Source: Mycobacterium bourgelatii
GTDB taxonomy: Bacteria; Actinomycetota; Actinomycetes; Mycobacteriales; Mycobacteriaceae
Direction: 5' to 3'
Assembly: GCF_010723575.1 (NCBI RefSeq)
Contig: NZ_BLKZ01000001.1
Span: 1,550,001-1,614,000, forward strand
DNA length: 64,000 bases
Of the stretch, positions 16,901-24,740 are shown one piece after another (position 1 is the stretch's first letter; each line of letters starts with the position of its first letter). Position numbers and translations under genes: made by a program. The notes below the pieces were generated by a model. That model ran no database searches, was not told the DNA's origin, and was given only the letters and a program-made list of their open reading frames with translations.

Positions 16901-18395
16901 GCTTCTTGGCTGGGACGGCGGAGACGGCGGCGACGGCGGGGCTGGCGGAGCCGGCGGTGACGGTGGCAATGGCGGGGTCGGGGGCATCGCCCAAGCGCCG
17001 GGATACAGCGACGGTAAACACGGTGCCGGTGGCGCAGGGGGCAATGGCGCGCTGGGCGGAGCCGGGGGCAACGGCGGCGACGGCGGACACGGCCGCGATG
17101 GCTACACCGTTTCCAGTACTACTTTCGACGGCTGGGCTGGTGGTGACGGCGGCGACGGTGGCGACCCCGGCGCCGGCGGCGCGGGTGGCAAAGGTGGTGA
17201 CAGCGGTGGCGGCCTTCGCGCTGCCGACGGTCTCACCGCCAGCGACTTTGGCCCTGGCACGGGCGGTAACGGTGGCAACGGCGGTGACGGGGGGAACGGC
17301 GCCACTCGGACCGCGTTCGTCAACACCAAGTCCGGCGATGGCACTAACGGCGGGGCGGGTGGTGCCGGTGGCAACGGCGGTCTGATCGGTAACGGCGGTA
17401 ACGGGGGTCACGGCGGCAAGGGCGGCAACGGCGCCGCCGGCGTCCTTCCCGAACCGCGGGGACAGATGAGCAACGGTGATGCCGGCGATGATGGCGGGAC
17501 GGAGGTGGTTTTGATATGGGGGGCCGTTCACCACACCGCCGAACCCGGTGGTAATGGCACCTCTGCCAATCCCGGCCTGACTGGCCACGTTTTCATGGTC
17601 GGCGGCGACGGCGGCGACGGCGGTTGGGACTTGGAGCAGCCGGTATTTCCCGGAGTCGATCCCACGCAGAATGTCGTCAACTTCAACGCCTATGCCGCCG
17701 ACGGTGGCAATGGTGGCAACGGCGGCTTTGGCGCCGCCGGCGGTAAGGGCGGCGCCGGCGGTGTTGCGCAATCGATCGGAATAGGCAATCAGTATGGCCT
17801 TCCCGGGGGCGACGGTTATGCCGGCAGCGCCTACGCCGGTTCCGGTGGCGACGGAGGAAACGGTGGTCCCGGTGTGCCCGGCGGTCAGGGTGGCGCCGGC
17901 GGTGCCGGCGGAGCAGGGGGCCGTGGCGGTTTGCTGGCCGGTCACGGCGGTGACGCCGGCAACGGCGGTGAAGGAGGTGCCGGCGGCACGGGTAGTACTG
18001 GCGCGGCGGGCGGCGCGGGCGGTGCCGGTGGATCCGCATACGGCACGTCGCCGTCGGTGGTGCCCCCCGGCCATGCCACCACCGCAGTCGGTGGCGCCGG
18101 TGGTAACGGTGGTAACGGTGGCACCGGTGGTGCTGGCGGCGATGGCGGCGCCGGTGGAGCTGCCGGCGCCGTCGGCCAGGCCCAAGCGGAGGGTTACAGC
18201 GATGGCAGCAGTGCTATGGCCGGCGCTGGCGGTGCCGCTGGCGCGGGTGGTGCCGGCGGAGCCGGTGGTGCCGGTGGTGCCGGTGGAGTTGGTCAGAACG
18301 CTGGGACCAACATAACGGGCGCGACGGGCGCAACCGGCCTACAGGGTGCCACCGGTGCGGCGGGCAAGGCAGGACCTTCTGGCGATACCCCTTGA
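13941..18395 (+). CDS. Chimeric PPE-MPTR-PGRS protein
   Basis: 1,484 residues from TTG 13941 (MNFPMLPPEIN), the canonical PPE start, with GGAAGGA eight bases upstream; an in-frame GTG at 13935 sits too close to it. Domains: PPE about 1-180 (WQG turn near 57); MPTR Asn-x-Gly repeats about 230-450 (NTGFANIGFLNTGSGN type); four tandem 19-residue repeats 477-552 (ALQQYVYPPIDQVRGQTGQ type); GRPLIGNG near 572, a signature normally joining PE domains to PGRS; a Gly-Ala/Gly-Asn PGRS domain of about 870 residues; and a collagen-like tail (GATGATGLQGATG). PPE proteins are ESX/type VII substrates. Carrying both MPTR and PGRS behind a PPE domain departs from the usual PE_PGRS and PPE_MPTR classes. No PE partner is adjacent. 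It lies between two AraC paralogues. Confidence 0.9.
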   Translation: MNFPMLPPEINSAQMFTGPGSAPMLRAAAAWTQVAREMATAAGSFSSTISTLVGGSWQGSASAAMIAAAGPYAEWLRATAMQAEGAAGQAQAAAAAFEAARSATVHPELVALNRNRFVSLAISNLLGQNTAAIAAAEAEYEQIWAQDVAAMFGYHAGASAAVSALAPFAQPLRNLVGLVGNVASANGASAAASPIDGLEPLGWAESGLRYIGSRVSASLGNAMSEFSRIVNLGSENTGFANIGFLNTGSGNIGSNNFGNANIGYDNLGSSNVGGLNLGFGNTDWTSNTISNNIGAANTGWLNLGIGNTGNGNIGFGNTGSHNFGIGLTGDRKFGFGGFNSGSANFGLFNSGDGNIGFGNSGTGNIGFFNSGSGNIGFGNAGSENWGVANSGVGSRGILNAGVASWGFWNSGDSNTGVGNAGSGNTGLLNSGNFSNGLMLTGDHQIGFNEETLAAARSLYQQQIVMPIERLDALTDEALHQYVYTPAQAGYDQAGQAVQQYVRAPILQMGDQAEQALQQYVYPPIDQVRGQTGQALVQYFYNPVHQVGQQWITSPVGAQVDQVINAPFVAVTGRPLIGNGLDGLTGSNTSIDGTPGGWLFGNGGNGVNGGAGGAAGLIGNGGNGGAGLPGVAGVNGGAGGAGGAGGAGGWLIGNGGAGGMGGMGAAGAAGADAGFAVGNPDGGAGAVGVTGHTGQAGGHGGAGGAGGRAGLIGIGGAGGTGGAGGGGGAGGHGSNGGAGAAGLSYGDGANYDGGDGGVGGDGGTGGAGGNGGAGGVGGAGGLLGTAGNHGGGGVGGAGGAGGNPGDGGAGGVGADGPSGGRGGAGGAGGNPGVGGAGGLGGDSGGGARAASGVAGSSVPAVGLMGNGGAGGAGGHATAAGGAGGDGGAGGDGGAIGNGGAGGHGGNGMAGAAGAHGANGVVPQMNVPNTAGETGGAGGDGGRGGHGGAGGNGGLVRGNGGNGGNGGVGADGGIGGNGGDGGDGRANPELLGWDGGDGGDGGAGGAGGDGGNGGVGGIAQAPGYSDGKHGAGGAGGNGALGGAGGNGGDGGHGRDGYTVSSTTFDGWAGGDGGDGGDPGAGGAGGKGGDSGGGLRAADGLTASDFGPGTGGNGGNGGDGGNGATRTAFVNTKSGDGTNGGAGGAGGNGGLIGNGGNGGHGGKGGNGAAGVLPEPRGQMSNGDAGDDGGTEVVLIWGAVHHTAEPGGNGTSANPGLTGHVFMVGGDGGDGGWDLEQPVFPGVDPTQNVVNFNAYAADGGNGGNGGFGAAGGKGGAGGVAQSIGIGNQYGLPGGDGYAGSAYAGSGGDGGNGGPGVPGGQGGAGGAGGAGGRGGLLAGHGGDAGNGGEGGAGGTGSTGAAGGAGGAGGSAYGTSPSVVPPGHATTAVGGAGGNGGNGGTGGAGGDGGAGGAAGAVGQAQAEGYSDGSSAMAGAGGAAGAGGAGGAGGAGGAGGVGQNAGTNITGATGATGLQGATGAAGKAGPSGDTP
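15369..15596 (+). repeat. Four 57-bp (19-residue) tandem repeats inside the PPE-PGRS gene
   Basis: Four in-frame units of exactly 19 residues start ALHQYVY, AVQQYVR, ALQQYVY and ALVQYFY, each followed by a P-rich then Q/G-rich half. They link the MPTR and PGRS domains. The pattern is Tyr/Gln-rich and amphipathic, unlike either flanking domain. Confidence 0.8.
15700..18340 (+). repeat. PGRS-coding GC-rich repeat tract
   Basis: About 2.6 kb of degenerate Gly-Gly-Ala/Gly-Gly-Asn codons (ggcggtgccggc type), giving the very long antisense ORF seen on the - strand. It is part of the PPE-PGRS gene. Such tracts are prone to recombination and assembly error. Confidence 0.85.
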
Positions 18396-18552
18396 TCCGC
18401 CGAATAGACGGTCTGACTATGCCTGGTGCGGCTGGTGCGGCGCGGGGCGTGCTTCGGAAGGACCTAGGGCTGCTGTGCTTTCCGTGCAACTAACCGTTGT
18501 GGAAGCGGCGCGCCGCCGGACCGATGGCCGAGGCGATGCTGCAGTAACTCGG

Positions 18553-19695
18553 TCAGCGCGGCTGGTAGCTACGGGGTGGGTGCCCGGTCCAGCGTCGGAA
18601 GGCGCGGGTGAATGCGCTGGGTTCGGAGAATCCGAGGCGTTGCGACAGTTGGGCGATGGTTTGGTCGCCGTGGGCGAGAGCGCTCAGGGCGGCGTCGCGT
18701 AGTACTTGGTCGCGGATTTCGGAGATCGAAGTGTTTTCTTCGCGCAGGCGGCGCCACAGGGTTGGGCGGCTCATTCCGACGCGTGCGGCGATTTCGTTGC
18801 TGGTGCAGTTGGGGTCGCCGAGTTGGTCTTCGATGATGTGACGTACTTGGTCAGTGAGAGTGGTTTGGAGGTCGCATTGGGCTAAGAGCTTGGTTGGGGC
18901 GTCGTGCAGGAGGTCTTCGATGTCGTCGTGGCTGCGTACGAAGCGGTAGGCAAGTGCGTCGGCGTTGAAGACCAGTGCGGCCCGGCGGGCGTTGAACAGA
19001 GGGGGTGCGCCGAACATGGTGTGGTAGCCGGCTTTTCGGGTGGTTTCACCGTGGGGGAGTTCGACTTGGTCCAGTTTTAGGGGTCGGCGGGTGGCCCAGT
19101 TGATGATTCGGTGGGCGACGAGGAGGAGTGCTACGGACGCCACGGGTAGCGCTGAGGTGTCGAAGTCGGCGAGGTCGATTGCCAACACGGCTGTGTGTTC
19201 GGTTTGTTCGATGGTGACGGTGGGCAGGCCGGTGAAGGCGGTGCGGAACTCTTGGTAGCGCTTGACCGCGGTGCTCAGGTCGGGTGCGCCGCAGACGGCG
19301 AAGGTCAGTAGTCGTAGCGCCCCGGGGGGAAGTTTGATGCTGGCTAGGCCCAGCAGGGTGTCGCCGGTGAGTTGCCAGAGGTGTTGCATGCCCAGGGCGG
19401 CGTTGACGGGGGTGATCTGCACGTAATGGTTGAGGTGTGCCGATGTGGTGGAGATCTTTGCCGCTTGCACCAAGGCTGGCAGGTTCCATTGTTGTTTGAC
19501 TGCCACGCGCACGAATTCTCTGGCTTCTTCTGCCGGCAGGGCGTAGCCGACGGTGGGGGTTGGGGCGGCGGTGGGGTTGGTGGCCAAGGTTAGGGCCTTG
19601 CTGGTGCTGCGCTGTACTGGTTCACAAATCAGGGCTCTGGCGGTTGACTGGAGTCGGTTTCGGCGGTGGAGGTGTTCGTCTTGTTGAAGGGTCAT
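18553..19695 (-). CDS. AraC-family regulator, copy 2
   Basis: 380 residues with the same architecture as the gene at 12048-13244: an Arabinose_bd-type effector domain, then a C-terminal HTH pair (TSNEIAARVGMSRPTLWRR; IAQLSQRLGFSEPSAFTRAF). The start is ATG 19695, with AGAGGAAG upstream. It is convergent with the PPE-PGRS gene. Its upstream region carries the same dyad and the same distal element as copy 1, so regulator and intergenic region were duplicated together. No PPE gene follows this copy; instead an IS3 element begins at 20578. Confidence 0.9.
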   Translation of the reverse strand: MTLQQDEHLHRRNRLQSTARALICEPVQRSTSKALTLATNPTAAPTPTVGYALPAEEAREFVRVAVKQQWNLPALVQAAKISTTSAHLNHYVQITPVNAALGMQHLWQLTGDTLLGLASIKLPPGALRLLTFAVCGAPDLSTAVKRYQEFRTAFTGLPTVTIEQTEHTAVLAIDLADFDTSALPVASVALLLVAHRIINWATRRPLKLDQVELPHGETTRKAGYHTMFGAPPLFNARRAALVFNADALAYRFVRSHDDIEDLLHDAPTKLLAQCDLQTTLTDQVRHIIEDQLGDPNCTSNEIAARVGMSRPTLWRRLREENTSISEIRDQVLRDAALSALAHGDQTIAQLSQRLGFSEPSAFTRAFRRWTGHPPRSYQPR

Positions 19696-19777
19696 GATTG
19701 CTTCCTCTGGTCCCGTTCAGAGTGGGGGACATCGGACAATGGATGTCCAACGTCGGATTGTCGCTAGTCATGTGGTT

Positions 19778-19793
19778 CAACGCTTTTCAGTTG
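19778..19793. promoter_or_regulatory. Conserved dyad upstream of AraC copy 2
   Basis: CAACGC-TTTT-CAGTTG lies 83 bases upstream of the AraC copy 2 start. It is the counterpart of the perfect dyad at 13323-13340. The outer CAAC/GTTG arms and the TTTT centre are kept. Confidence 0.45.
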
Positions 19794-20082
19794 GCATCCC
19801 CGCTAATGCGAACCTAATGAGGGCAGCGAGTCCACTCCCGCGCGAACGGCAACTCGGAGTCCTGCTTGGCCGCTTCTCGCCTTACGCCAAGCATCATTGC
19901 TTGTGACGTTTGACAAATATTCGTCGCTGGTATGACGGATAGTTAATATACATGAGTCAGGTAACGCCCACAAGGGTTGGGTTTGCGGGCAACATGCTCG
20001 TCATACTTTGAGCCATCGCAGGTTTCACTCATTGCGTGTGCGCTCAGGGGGCACGCAGCTGAGCCGCCTCGGTGAAAGTTCC

Positions 20083-20289
20083 TTAGTGGCTGTTGATTTC
20101 ATGACAACCAGACGATGTCATTACGTTGTGCGTGTTGCGGCCCCGGGGCTTTCCCGCGCGGTGGTGACTGCGTGCAGTTAGCCCGCGCTTGGTGTTCTGC
20201 TGGTGTGCAACATGTTTGAGGACAGGGTTTCTGGACGATGTGGGGCAGCCGTTGGCGAAGCGCTCGAATTTGGCCGGCGATCCAGCCAT
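20083..20289 (-). CDS. Small ORF with strong Shine-Dalgarno, unknown
   Basis: 68 codons from ATG 20289 (MAGSPAKFERFANG), preceded five bases upstream by AGGAGGT, an excellent ribosome site. The protein is basic and low in hydrophobic residues, with no domain I recognise. The ribosome site is the only real support. It could be chance in duplicated, decaying intergenic DNA. Confidence 0.25.
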   Translation of the reverse strand: MAGSPAKFERFANGCPTSSRNPVLKHVAHQQNTKRGLTARSHHRAGKPRGRNTHNVMTSSGCHEINSH

Positions 20290-20460
20290 GAAGACCTCCT
20301 GAGACAACGGGTCAACCGAACTGAGACGCAGGGTCATCGCGCAATCGGCCGAGGAATGCTTAGCGTGTGAAGACAATCGACGTGTGTAGCTAGGTCACGC
20401 TGTTCGTGGAGGGGCAGCGTCATTCACCGCGCGAGGGACTCGCGGTTGACACGTGTCGAT
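20290..20460. repeat. Duplicated upstream segment, copy 2 (orphan)
   Basis: Similar to 13628-13792 with the same block order, including GGTCAACcGAACTGAGACG, TCATCGCGCAA and the near-palindrome TTGACACGTGTCGA (20446-20459). In copy 1 a PPE gene starts about 150 bases beyond the palindrome. Here only an IS3 left end follows, 119 bases beyond it. Confidence 0.45.
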
Positions 20461-20643
20461 TGCCGGCGTGGCTCCTGGCATCGTCGAATCACGGAGCGGT
20501 GCTGGACCTTCCGCGCACCGAGCGGGTGTGAAGGTGCCTTCATCGGTGCCCTCGGCAAGGTCGGGCGGGTAGCAGAATGAGGTTCCCCAGGATTGGTGGA
20601 CATCTGAGATAGCGGGACGGTGGTCCCCTGGAAGGATGTTCGT

Positions 20644-20967
20644 ATGCCACGATCTCGGCGGTCGTTTTCTCCTGAGTACAGGGTTGAGGCGGCGCATCGT
20701 GTCATTGATGGGAATCGGCGTGTTAGCGAGGTTGCCCGCGAGCTGGATCTCAATGAGAACCTGCTGCATAAGTGGGTGCGAGATGAACGGCGACGGATGG
20801 CCGCGGCCGCAGCTGGCGGTCGGCCGGATCCTGGTGGTGGTGAAGGGCTTTCGGTCGATGAGCGCGCGGAGTTGGTGGCACTGCGCGCGCGGGTGGCCGA
20901 GCAGGCGAAGGACATCGCTTTCCTGGAAAAAGCCTCGGCGTACTTTGCAGCACAGCATCGAAGGTGA
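20644..20967 (+). CDS. IS3-family OrfA (HTH protein)
   Basis: 107 residues from ATG 20644 (MPRSRRSFSPEYR). An HTH of the IS3 OrfA type (EVARELDLNENLLHKWVRDE) is followed by a leucine-zipper-like C-terminus (LVALRARVAEQAKDIAFLEKA). The stop overlaps the orfB start in the -1 frame (GTGA at 20964-20967), as usual in the family. It binds IS ends and regulates transposition. Alone it does not transpose. Confidence 0.85.
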   Translation: MPRSRRSFSPEYRVEAAHRVIDGNRRVSEVARELDLNENLLHKWVRDERRRMAAAAAGGRPDPGGGEGLSVDERAELVALRARVAEQAKDIAFLEKASAYFAAQHRR

Positions 20968-21856
20968 GCCGGTTTGAGCTCATCGCTGCAGAGTGCGCCG
21001 GCTACGACGTGACACGCATGGCCGAGCTGCTCGGGGTATCCAGGGCGGGCTACTACAAGCATGCCCATACCTGCACCGCTGCTGAGCCCACACCTCGGGT
21101 GCAGCGCCGCCGTGACCTGGAGGTCAAGATCCTTGCCCATCACCGCGCCTCACGGGGCACCTATGGGTCACCGCGCATCACCGCCGACCTGCACGCCGAG
21201 GGTGAACGAGTTTCGGAGAACACGGTCGCCAAGATCATGGCCGAGTTGGGCATTGAGGGGATCAGTCCGCGCACCTTTAAGACCACCACCCAGGTCGACC
21301 CGGCAGCCTCGTTTCCCCCCGGATCTGGTCGGGCGCTGCTTTGACCAGGGCCGTATCGACGCGGTGTGGTCCTCCGACATCACTTACCTGTGCTGCGGAG
21401 ACGGTGACATGTTTTTATGCGCCATCCGTGACGAACACTCGCGGCGCGCGCTGGGCTGGGCCGTTGATGACCACATGCGCACCGAGCTGGTCACACTGGC
21501 CGTCGAGCGGGCCGCGTTCGTGCGCGCTCACCGCTGCCAGGGGGGTCATATTGCATTCGGATCGCGGTACTCAGTACACCGCCCACGACATGGCGCTGGC
21601 CTGCGCCGCTCACGGGCTTCGGCGCTCGATGGGCGCGACCGGGATTTGTTGGGATAACGCCGGCGCTGAATCGCTGTGGTCGAGCTTCAAGCACGAGTGC
21701 TACTACCGGCACGCCTTCGCGACGAAAGCGGAACTTGTTGCAGCAGTTGACAATTGGATGATTTTCTACAATAATGATCGAAGGCACTCAGCACTTGGAA
21801 TGCGCTCACCTATCGACTATGAACGCACGCTGCGTGCCACCACGGAAGCAAGCTAA
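20964..21856 (+). pseudogene. IS3-family OrfB transposase, two frameshifts
   Basis: An rve/DDE integrase-type transposase spread over three frames. The first part runs to about 21320, where a run of six C (21315-21320) shifts frame. The second part holds WSSDITYL (first Asp) and ends at a run of six G (21540-21545). The third part holds HSDRGTQYT (second Asp) and the Glu in NAGAESLWSSFKHE. Removing one base from each run restores one continuous OrfB. Both lesions are single-base expansions of homopolymers, so they may be real decay or sequencing error. Confidence 0.85.
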
Positions 21857-22039
21857 CCGTGTCTACTTTTTCGGGGGAACCCCAGAAGGCACCGTGATGA
21901 CCGATGGTCATCACGGTGTGGCCGTAGTTCGGTGACGTTCGTGGCGAGAGTCCCGCAGAGGGGTCGGGGCTGTTCGTAGTGGAGAAGTAGTGAGTGCAGA
22001 CCGCTGCCTCGTCGGCGTCTATCAAGACTGGTGGAAGAG

Positions 22040-22935
22040 GAACGGAGTCTTGCCCTAGCGGGAAGGTGACGTCAGGTGCCGTCAACTCGTCAGCAACGAC
22101 ATCAGGAGCGTCCAGTGTCATCACGTGGCCTACGTTGGGCAGGCGGCGGGCATGGACGTCGCGGATGACCCTGTGCGCCCGCGCAAGTGCGGCCTGTGGG
22201 CCGCCGGCGTAGATGACTTCTCGCGCGCCGAGCAACACGGTGGTAGGTGCGCTGATCCGGCGGAGTTCGTCGTCGGTGAGCCTGGTCGGTGGAGGCAGTA
22301 GCAACTGATGCGATACCCGGCCCGAGGTGAAGCGCCGCACGGCCAGCGCCATGACCGGATCGGAGCCCGCGTACGGCCTGCTTGCCGCCCACAACAGGGC
22401 GCTTTGCGCGACGGACGGAATGAGACCGCAGCATCGCGGCGGAGACCGTCCGGATCAACCACTGATTCGTGATGCGGGCCAATGTCGCCGCCGGGCTCAT
22501 CACAACGAGCCGGTTGACCAGTTCCGGAGTGTGGACTCCCGCCACCGCCGCGAGCCAGCCGCCGTAGGACAGCCCGGCCACCCGCGCATTCGTGATGTCA
22601 AGCGCGCCGAATGTCTGACGTAGCCAATCGACATAGTCCGACGCCCCGCGAACCCGCTTCGTCGCTACGCTCCTGTTCGCGTCGGTGACGGTGTCGATGC
22701 AGTAGCAGCGGAAGCAGCGACGGACAGGCGCGATGATCGGACCCCACATCGCGGCGGTGACCGCCGCACGGTGGAGCAGGACCAGTGGCGGCGCGGACTC
22801 GGGGCCGGTGACGAGAACGTGCGTCGTGCCGAACGACGTTGAAACGTCGCGTTCTTCGACGGGAACGGGCTAGCTGCGCAGGATTTCGTCGTATTTCTCG
22901 ATGAACTGCTCCCGAGCCTCTCGGCTTAGAAGGGA
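22040..22935 (-). pseudogene. Alpha/beta-hydrolase pseudogene
   Basis: Remnant of a roughly 290-residue alpha/beta hydrolase. The nucleophile elbow GLSYGG (22102-22749 frame) and the late His in PNVGHVMTLD (21810-22394 frame) lie in different frames; the shift is near 22395-22425. The frame continues upstream of the first methionine (PVPVEERDVSTSFGTTHV) into a TAG at 22870-22872, in a context where family members have Trp (EILRS*PVPVEE), a likely TGG-to-TAG change. Still further upstream SLLSREAREQFIEKYDEIL reads on in the same frame without a start codon. At least two lesions are therefore present. Its 3' side ends near the IS3 right end. Confidence 0.8.
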
Positions 22936-23009
22936 TCCAGGTTCACCATGCGGACATGGTATGGCGGGAACCCTGGGTCCCCGGTGAGGATTCGGAGGAC
23001 ATCACGGAA

Positions 23010-23816
23010 TCAGGGATGAAGGTGCCATTGACCGCAGTCCTCGGCAAGCATGTCGTTGACGTCGACTTCTTGTCCCCCTACTTTCGGACCGTGATTGGAC
23101 GCCGTACTCACCACGCGTTGGTAGAGCACCGCGGCAGGGAAGATCTGACCGCCGGACCACGCCTTGGTCTGCCAGGCCCACCGCCGGCCGGGGGTGCGCG
23201 AACTTCCGATGACGCCGTCGGCGGCAGCCCATTTGCACACGTCGATACCGCCGTAGACACCGGTGCGCTGCACCCCCAGCACTGAGTTGATTCCGCGAAA
23301 CCACTGCAGTGCCACCGTTTTCCAGGTCTCGTGGCTGATGTCCTCGTCGATGGTGAAGAAGATTGGGGCACTCTGACCGCCACCTGCCGCGGTATGCAAT
23401 TTCCATGCCGTGCGAGCATCGGCGACGCCGCCGGCGAAGCCGCGCTTGAAGTCCGACGGTGCTGTGCCGCCTGGCTTGCCGTATTGGTAGTTGCTGACGA
23501 TCATCAGCCCAGCAGCCTTGAGCTGGTCGGCGTACTGGCGGGTGATCGGCTTGGCTCCAAACGACGAGCCGGGACGTGATAGTGAGACGTAATTGATGAC
23601 CCCGTGGTAACCGGCGGCTCGAATCTGCTCTGCGGGAATCTGGCGCATCGCGAAGTCGATCAGTTTAGGAGTAGCTCCCGGGGTTGCGGGAAGGGCGCCT
23701 GCCGTTGCCGTATACCACCCTGGCATTGCAGAAATGGCTGCGGTGTAGCGAAATACGTCACGCCGGGTAATCTGGCGTGACCGTAGGCGGCAAGCTTCCC
23801 ACGACACGTCCTGCAT
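23010..23816 (-). CDS. DUF1906 (Rv2525c-like) Tat-exported glycoside-hydrolase-like protein
   Basis: 268 residues. The N-terminus carries a twin-arginine motif (TRRDVFRYTAA, residues 18-28) and a hydrophobic stretch ending near ATAGA, so export by the Tat pathway is likely. The rest is the DUF1906/glycoside-hydrolase-like TIM-barrel fold of M. tuberculosis Rv2525c: IRAAGYHGVINYVS, IVSNYQYGK, APIFFTIDED, QRTGVYGG and VDVNDML. Rv2525c has been linked to cell-wall metabolism; its catalytic activity is uncertain. The start is ATG 23816. A TGTTAAC/GTTAACA dyad lies 8-33 bases upstream, overlapping the expected ribosome or promoter site. Confidence 0.85.
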   Translation of the reverse strand: MQDVSWEACRLRSRQITRRDVFRYTAAISAMPGWYTATAGALPATPGATPKLIDFAMRQIPAEQIRAAGYHGVINYVSLSRPGSSFGAKPITRQYADQLKAAGLMIVSNYQYGKPGGTAPSDFKRGFAGGVADARTAWKLHTAAGGGQSAPIFFTIDEDISHETWKTVALQWFRGINSVLGVQRTGVYGGIDVCKWAAADGVIGSSRTPGRRWAWQTKAWSGGQIFPAAVLYQRVVSTASNHGPKVGGQEVDVNDMLAEDCGQWHLHP

Positions 23817-23823
23817 CGCGCGA

Positions 23824-23849
23824 TGTTAACTATGTGATTTCAGTTAACA
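23824..23849. promoter_or_regulatory. TGTTAAC-N12-GTTAACA inverted repeat
   Basis: A perfect 7-bp inverted repeat whose core GTTAAC is itself palindromic, just upstream of the DUF1906 gene in AT-richer DNA. It fits a dimeric repressor site controlling that gene. The regulator is unknown. Confidence 0.45.
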
Positions 23850-24047
23850 GAAGTGGTGTGTCGTAGCTGATATCAAATCGGTCTGTGTGGTTAACCGACC
23901 CGAGCCCGTCAGCAACGAATCGGTTCGCCGAACAAACCGGTGCCGCACTCGATCGTGGAGTGGATGTCGTCCTGCGGATTACACCCGTGCGCCGGCGCTG
24001 CCGATCGCAAGGTCAGATCGCTGCAAATTCGGGGCGGCCAGCGGCGG

Positions 24048-24527
24048 TTAGTGCTGAACTCGGATTCCGAGGCTCATCCGGACCAAATCCAAATCGTCGT
24101 AATAGCGCATGGTCGACGGTGAGGATTTCGGGATCAGCACAGGAGTCGCCCGCTGTTTCGACGCCATTCGAAACCTTTCGCGGGACAGGTCGACGTAACC
24201 TGCTGCGTGCAGTGACAACAAGAACGCAGCACCGAGCAGAACGCCGCCGCCCACCAGTACCGAGTACGCGATGCCGCGTCGGGTAGCGACGATGGCGGCG
24301 CACTGATTCTCGTAGTCACTGGGCACGTAGAAGGCGCCAAAGCTGCTGTGCAGGTCTTTGTTCAGAGCGTCTTCTCGGGCAGCGAAGTCGTAGTCGGGGT
24401 GAAACGCGGTGCCGCACGCGATCGGGAGGCCGGTGCGATCGACAGCCTGAAGGGACAACGGCAATGGCAACACAAGAAGTGCGGCGAGCACCGCTGCGGC
24501 GCCGATAATGCCTAACACCCACCTCAC
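24048..24527 (-). CDS. Hypothetical two-helix membrane protein
   Basis: 159 residues, not recognised as a named family. Helix 1 is at residues 3-27 (VLGIIGAAAVLAALLVLPLPL). An extracytoplasmic loop of about 60 residues with two Cys (PIACGTAF, ENQCAAI) could hold a disulfide. Helix 2 is at about 85-108 (GIAYSVLVGGGVLLGAAFLL), followed by a cytoplasmic tail. The start is ATG 24527. It follows the SDR gene on the same strand after 213 bases that hold nothing I can identify. Confidence 0.7.
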   Translation of the reverse strand: MRWVLGIIGAAAVLAALLVLPLPLSLQAVDRTGLPIACGTAFHPDYDFAAREDALNKDLHSSFGAFYVPSDYENQCAAIVATRRGIAYSVLVGGGVLLGAAFLLSLHAAGYVDLSRERFRMASKQRATPVLIPKSSPSTMRYYDDLDLVRMSLGIRVQH

Positions 24528-24740
24528 TGTGCAGCCTCCAGGTTCTGCAAGCGTTTATTTGGCGTGTGTTTACCCCGTCCCACGATTCTTACGCCAACAA
24601 AGGCGAGAAAAGTTGCGCGAAACCGGTGTGGTCGATCGCCAAAGGCGACCGGACTGCTCGACGTTGGATTCTCGAGCGCGTCCGGCTATGTTGCTCTCTT
24701 CAGCGGTCGCGGCGACCGCTACGGTCGGAAGGCTCTTGAC

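Larger units (their letters stand above)
19794..20577. other. Long intergenic region upstream of AraC copy 2
   Basis: About 780 bases without a convincing gene. There is an AT-richer patch at 19905-19955 with a TTGACA at 19910-19915 and TATGAC 15 bases later, a possible promoter pointing right. The half from 20290 to 20460 matches the region upstream of the PPE-PGRS gene. A small reverse ORF (20083-20289) is listed separately. Confidence 0.6.
20578..21884 (+). mobile_element. IS3-family element, decayed
   Basis: 1,307 bp with imperfect terminal inverted repeats of about 25 bp (left TGAGGTTCCCCAGG.., right end reverse complement TGGGGTTCCCCCGA.., both reaching GACA) and the TG..CA ends typical of IS3. 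A 3-bp direct repeat GAA flanks it (20575-20577 and 21885-21887). orfA is intact; orfB is broken twice. It sits beside a hydrolase pseudogene and just after the orphan PPE-upstream segment. Confidence 0.85.

Noticed and set aside
16068..18185. A 705-codon open frame on - opposite the PGRS region
   Set aside because: It is the low-complexity shadow of GGC-rich PGRS codons, composed almost wholly of Ala, Thr, Val and Gly, with no ribosome site and no domain.
15700..18340. Possible CRISPR or minisatellite in the PGRS tract
   Set aside because: The repeats are degenerate, in frame and coding (Gly-Gly-x), as expected for PGRS.
19951..20010. A 19-codon ORF after a promoter-like TTGACA (MSQVTPTRVG..)
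   Set aside because: There is no good ribosome site, the promoter spacer is only 15 bases, and no family resemblance was seen.
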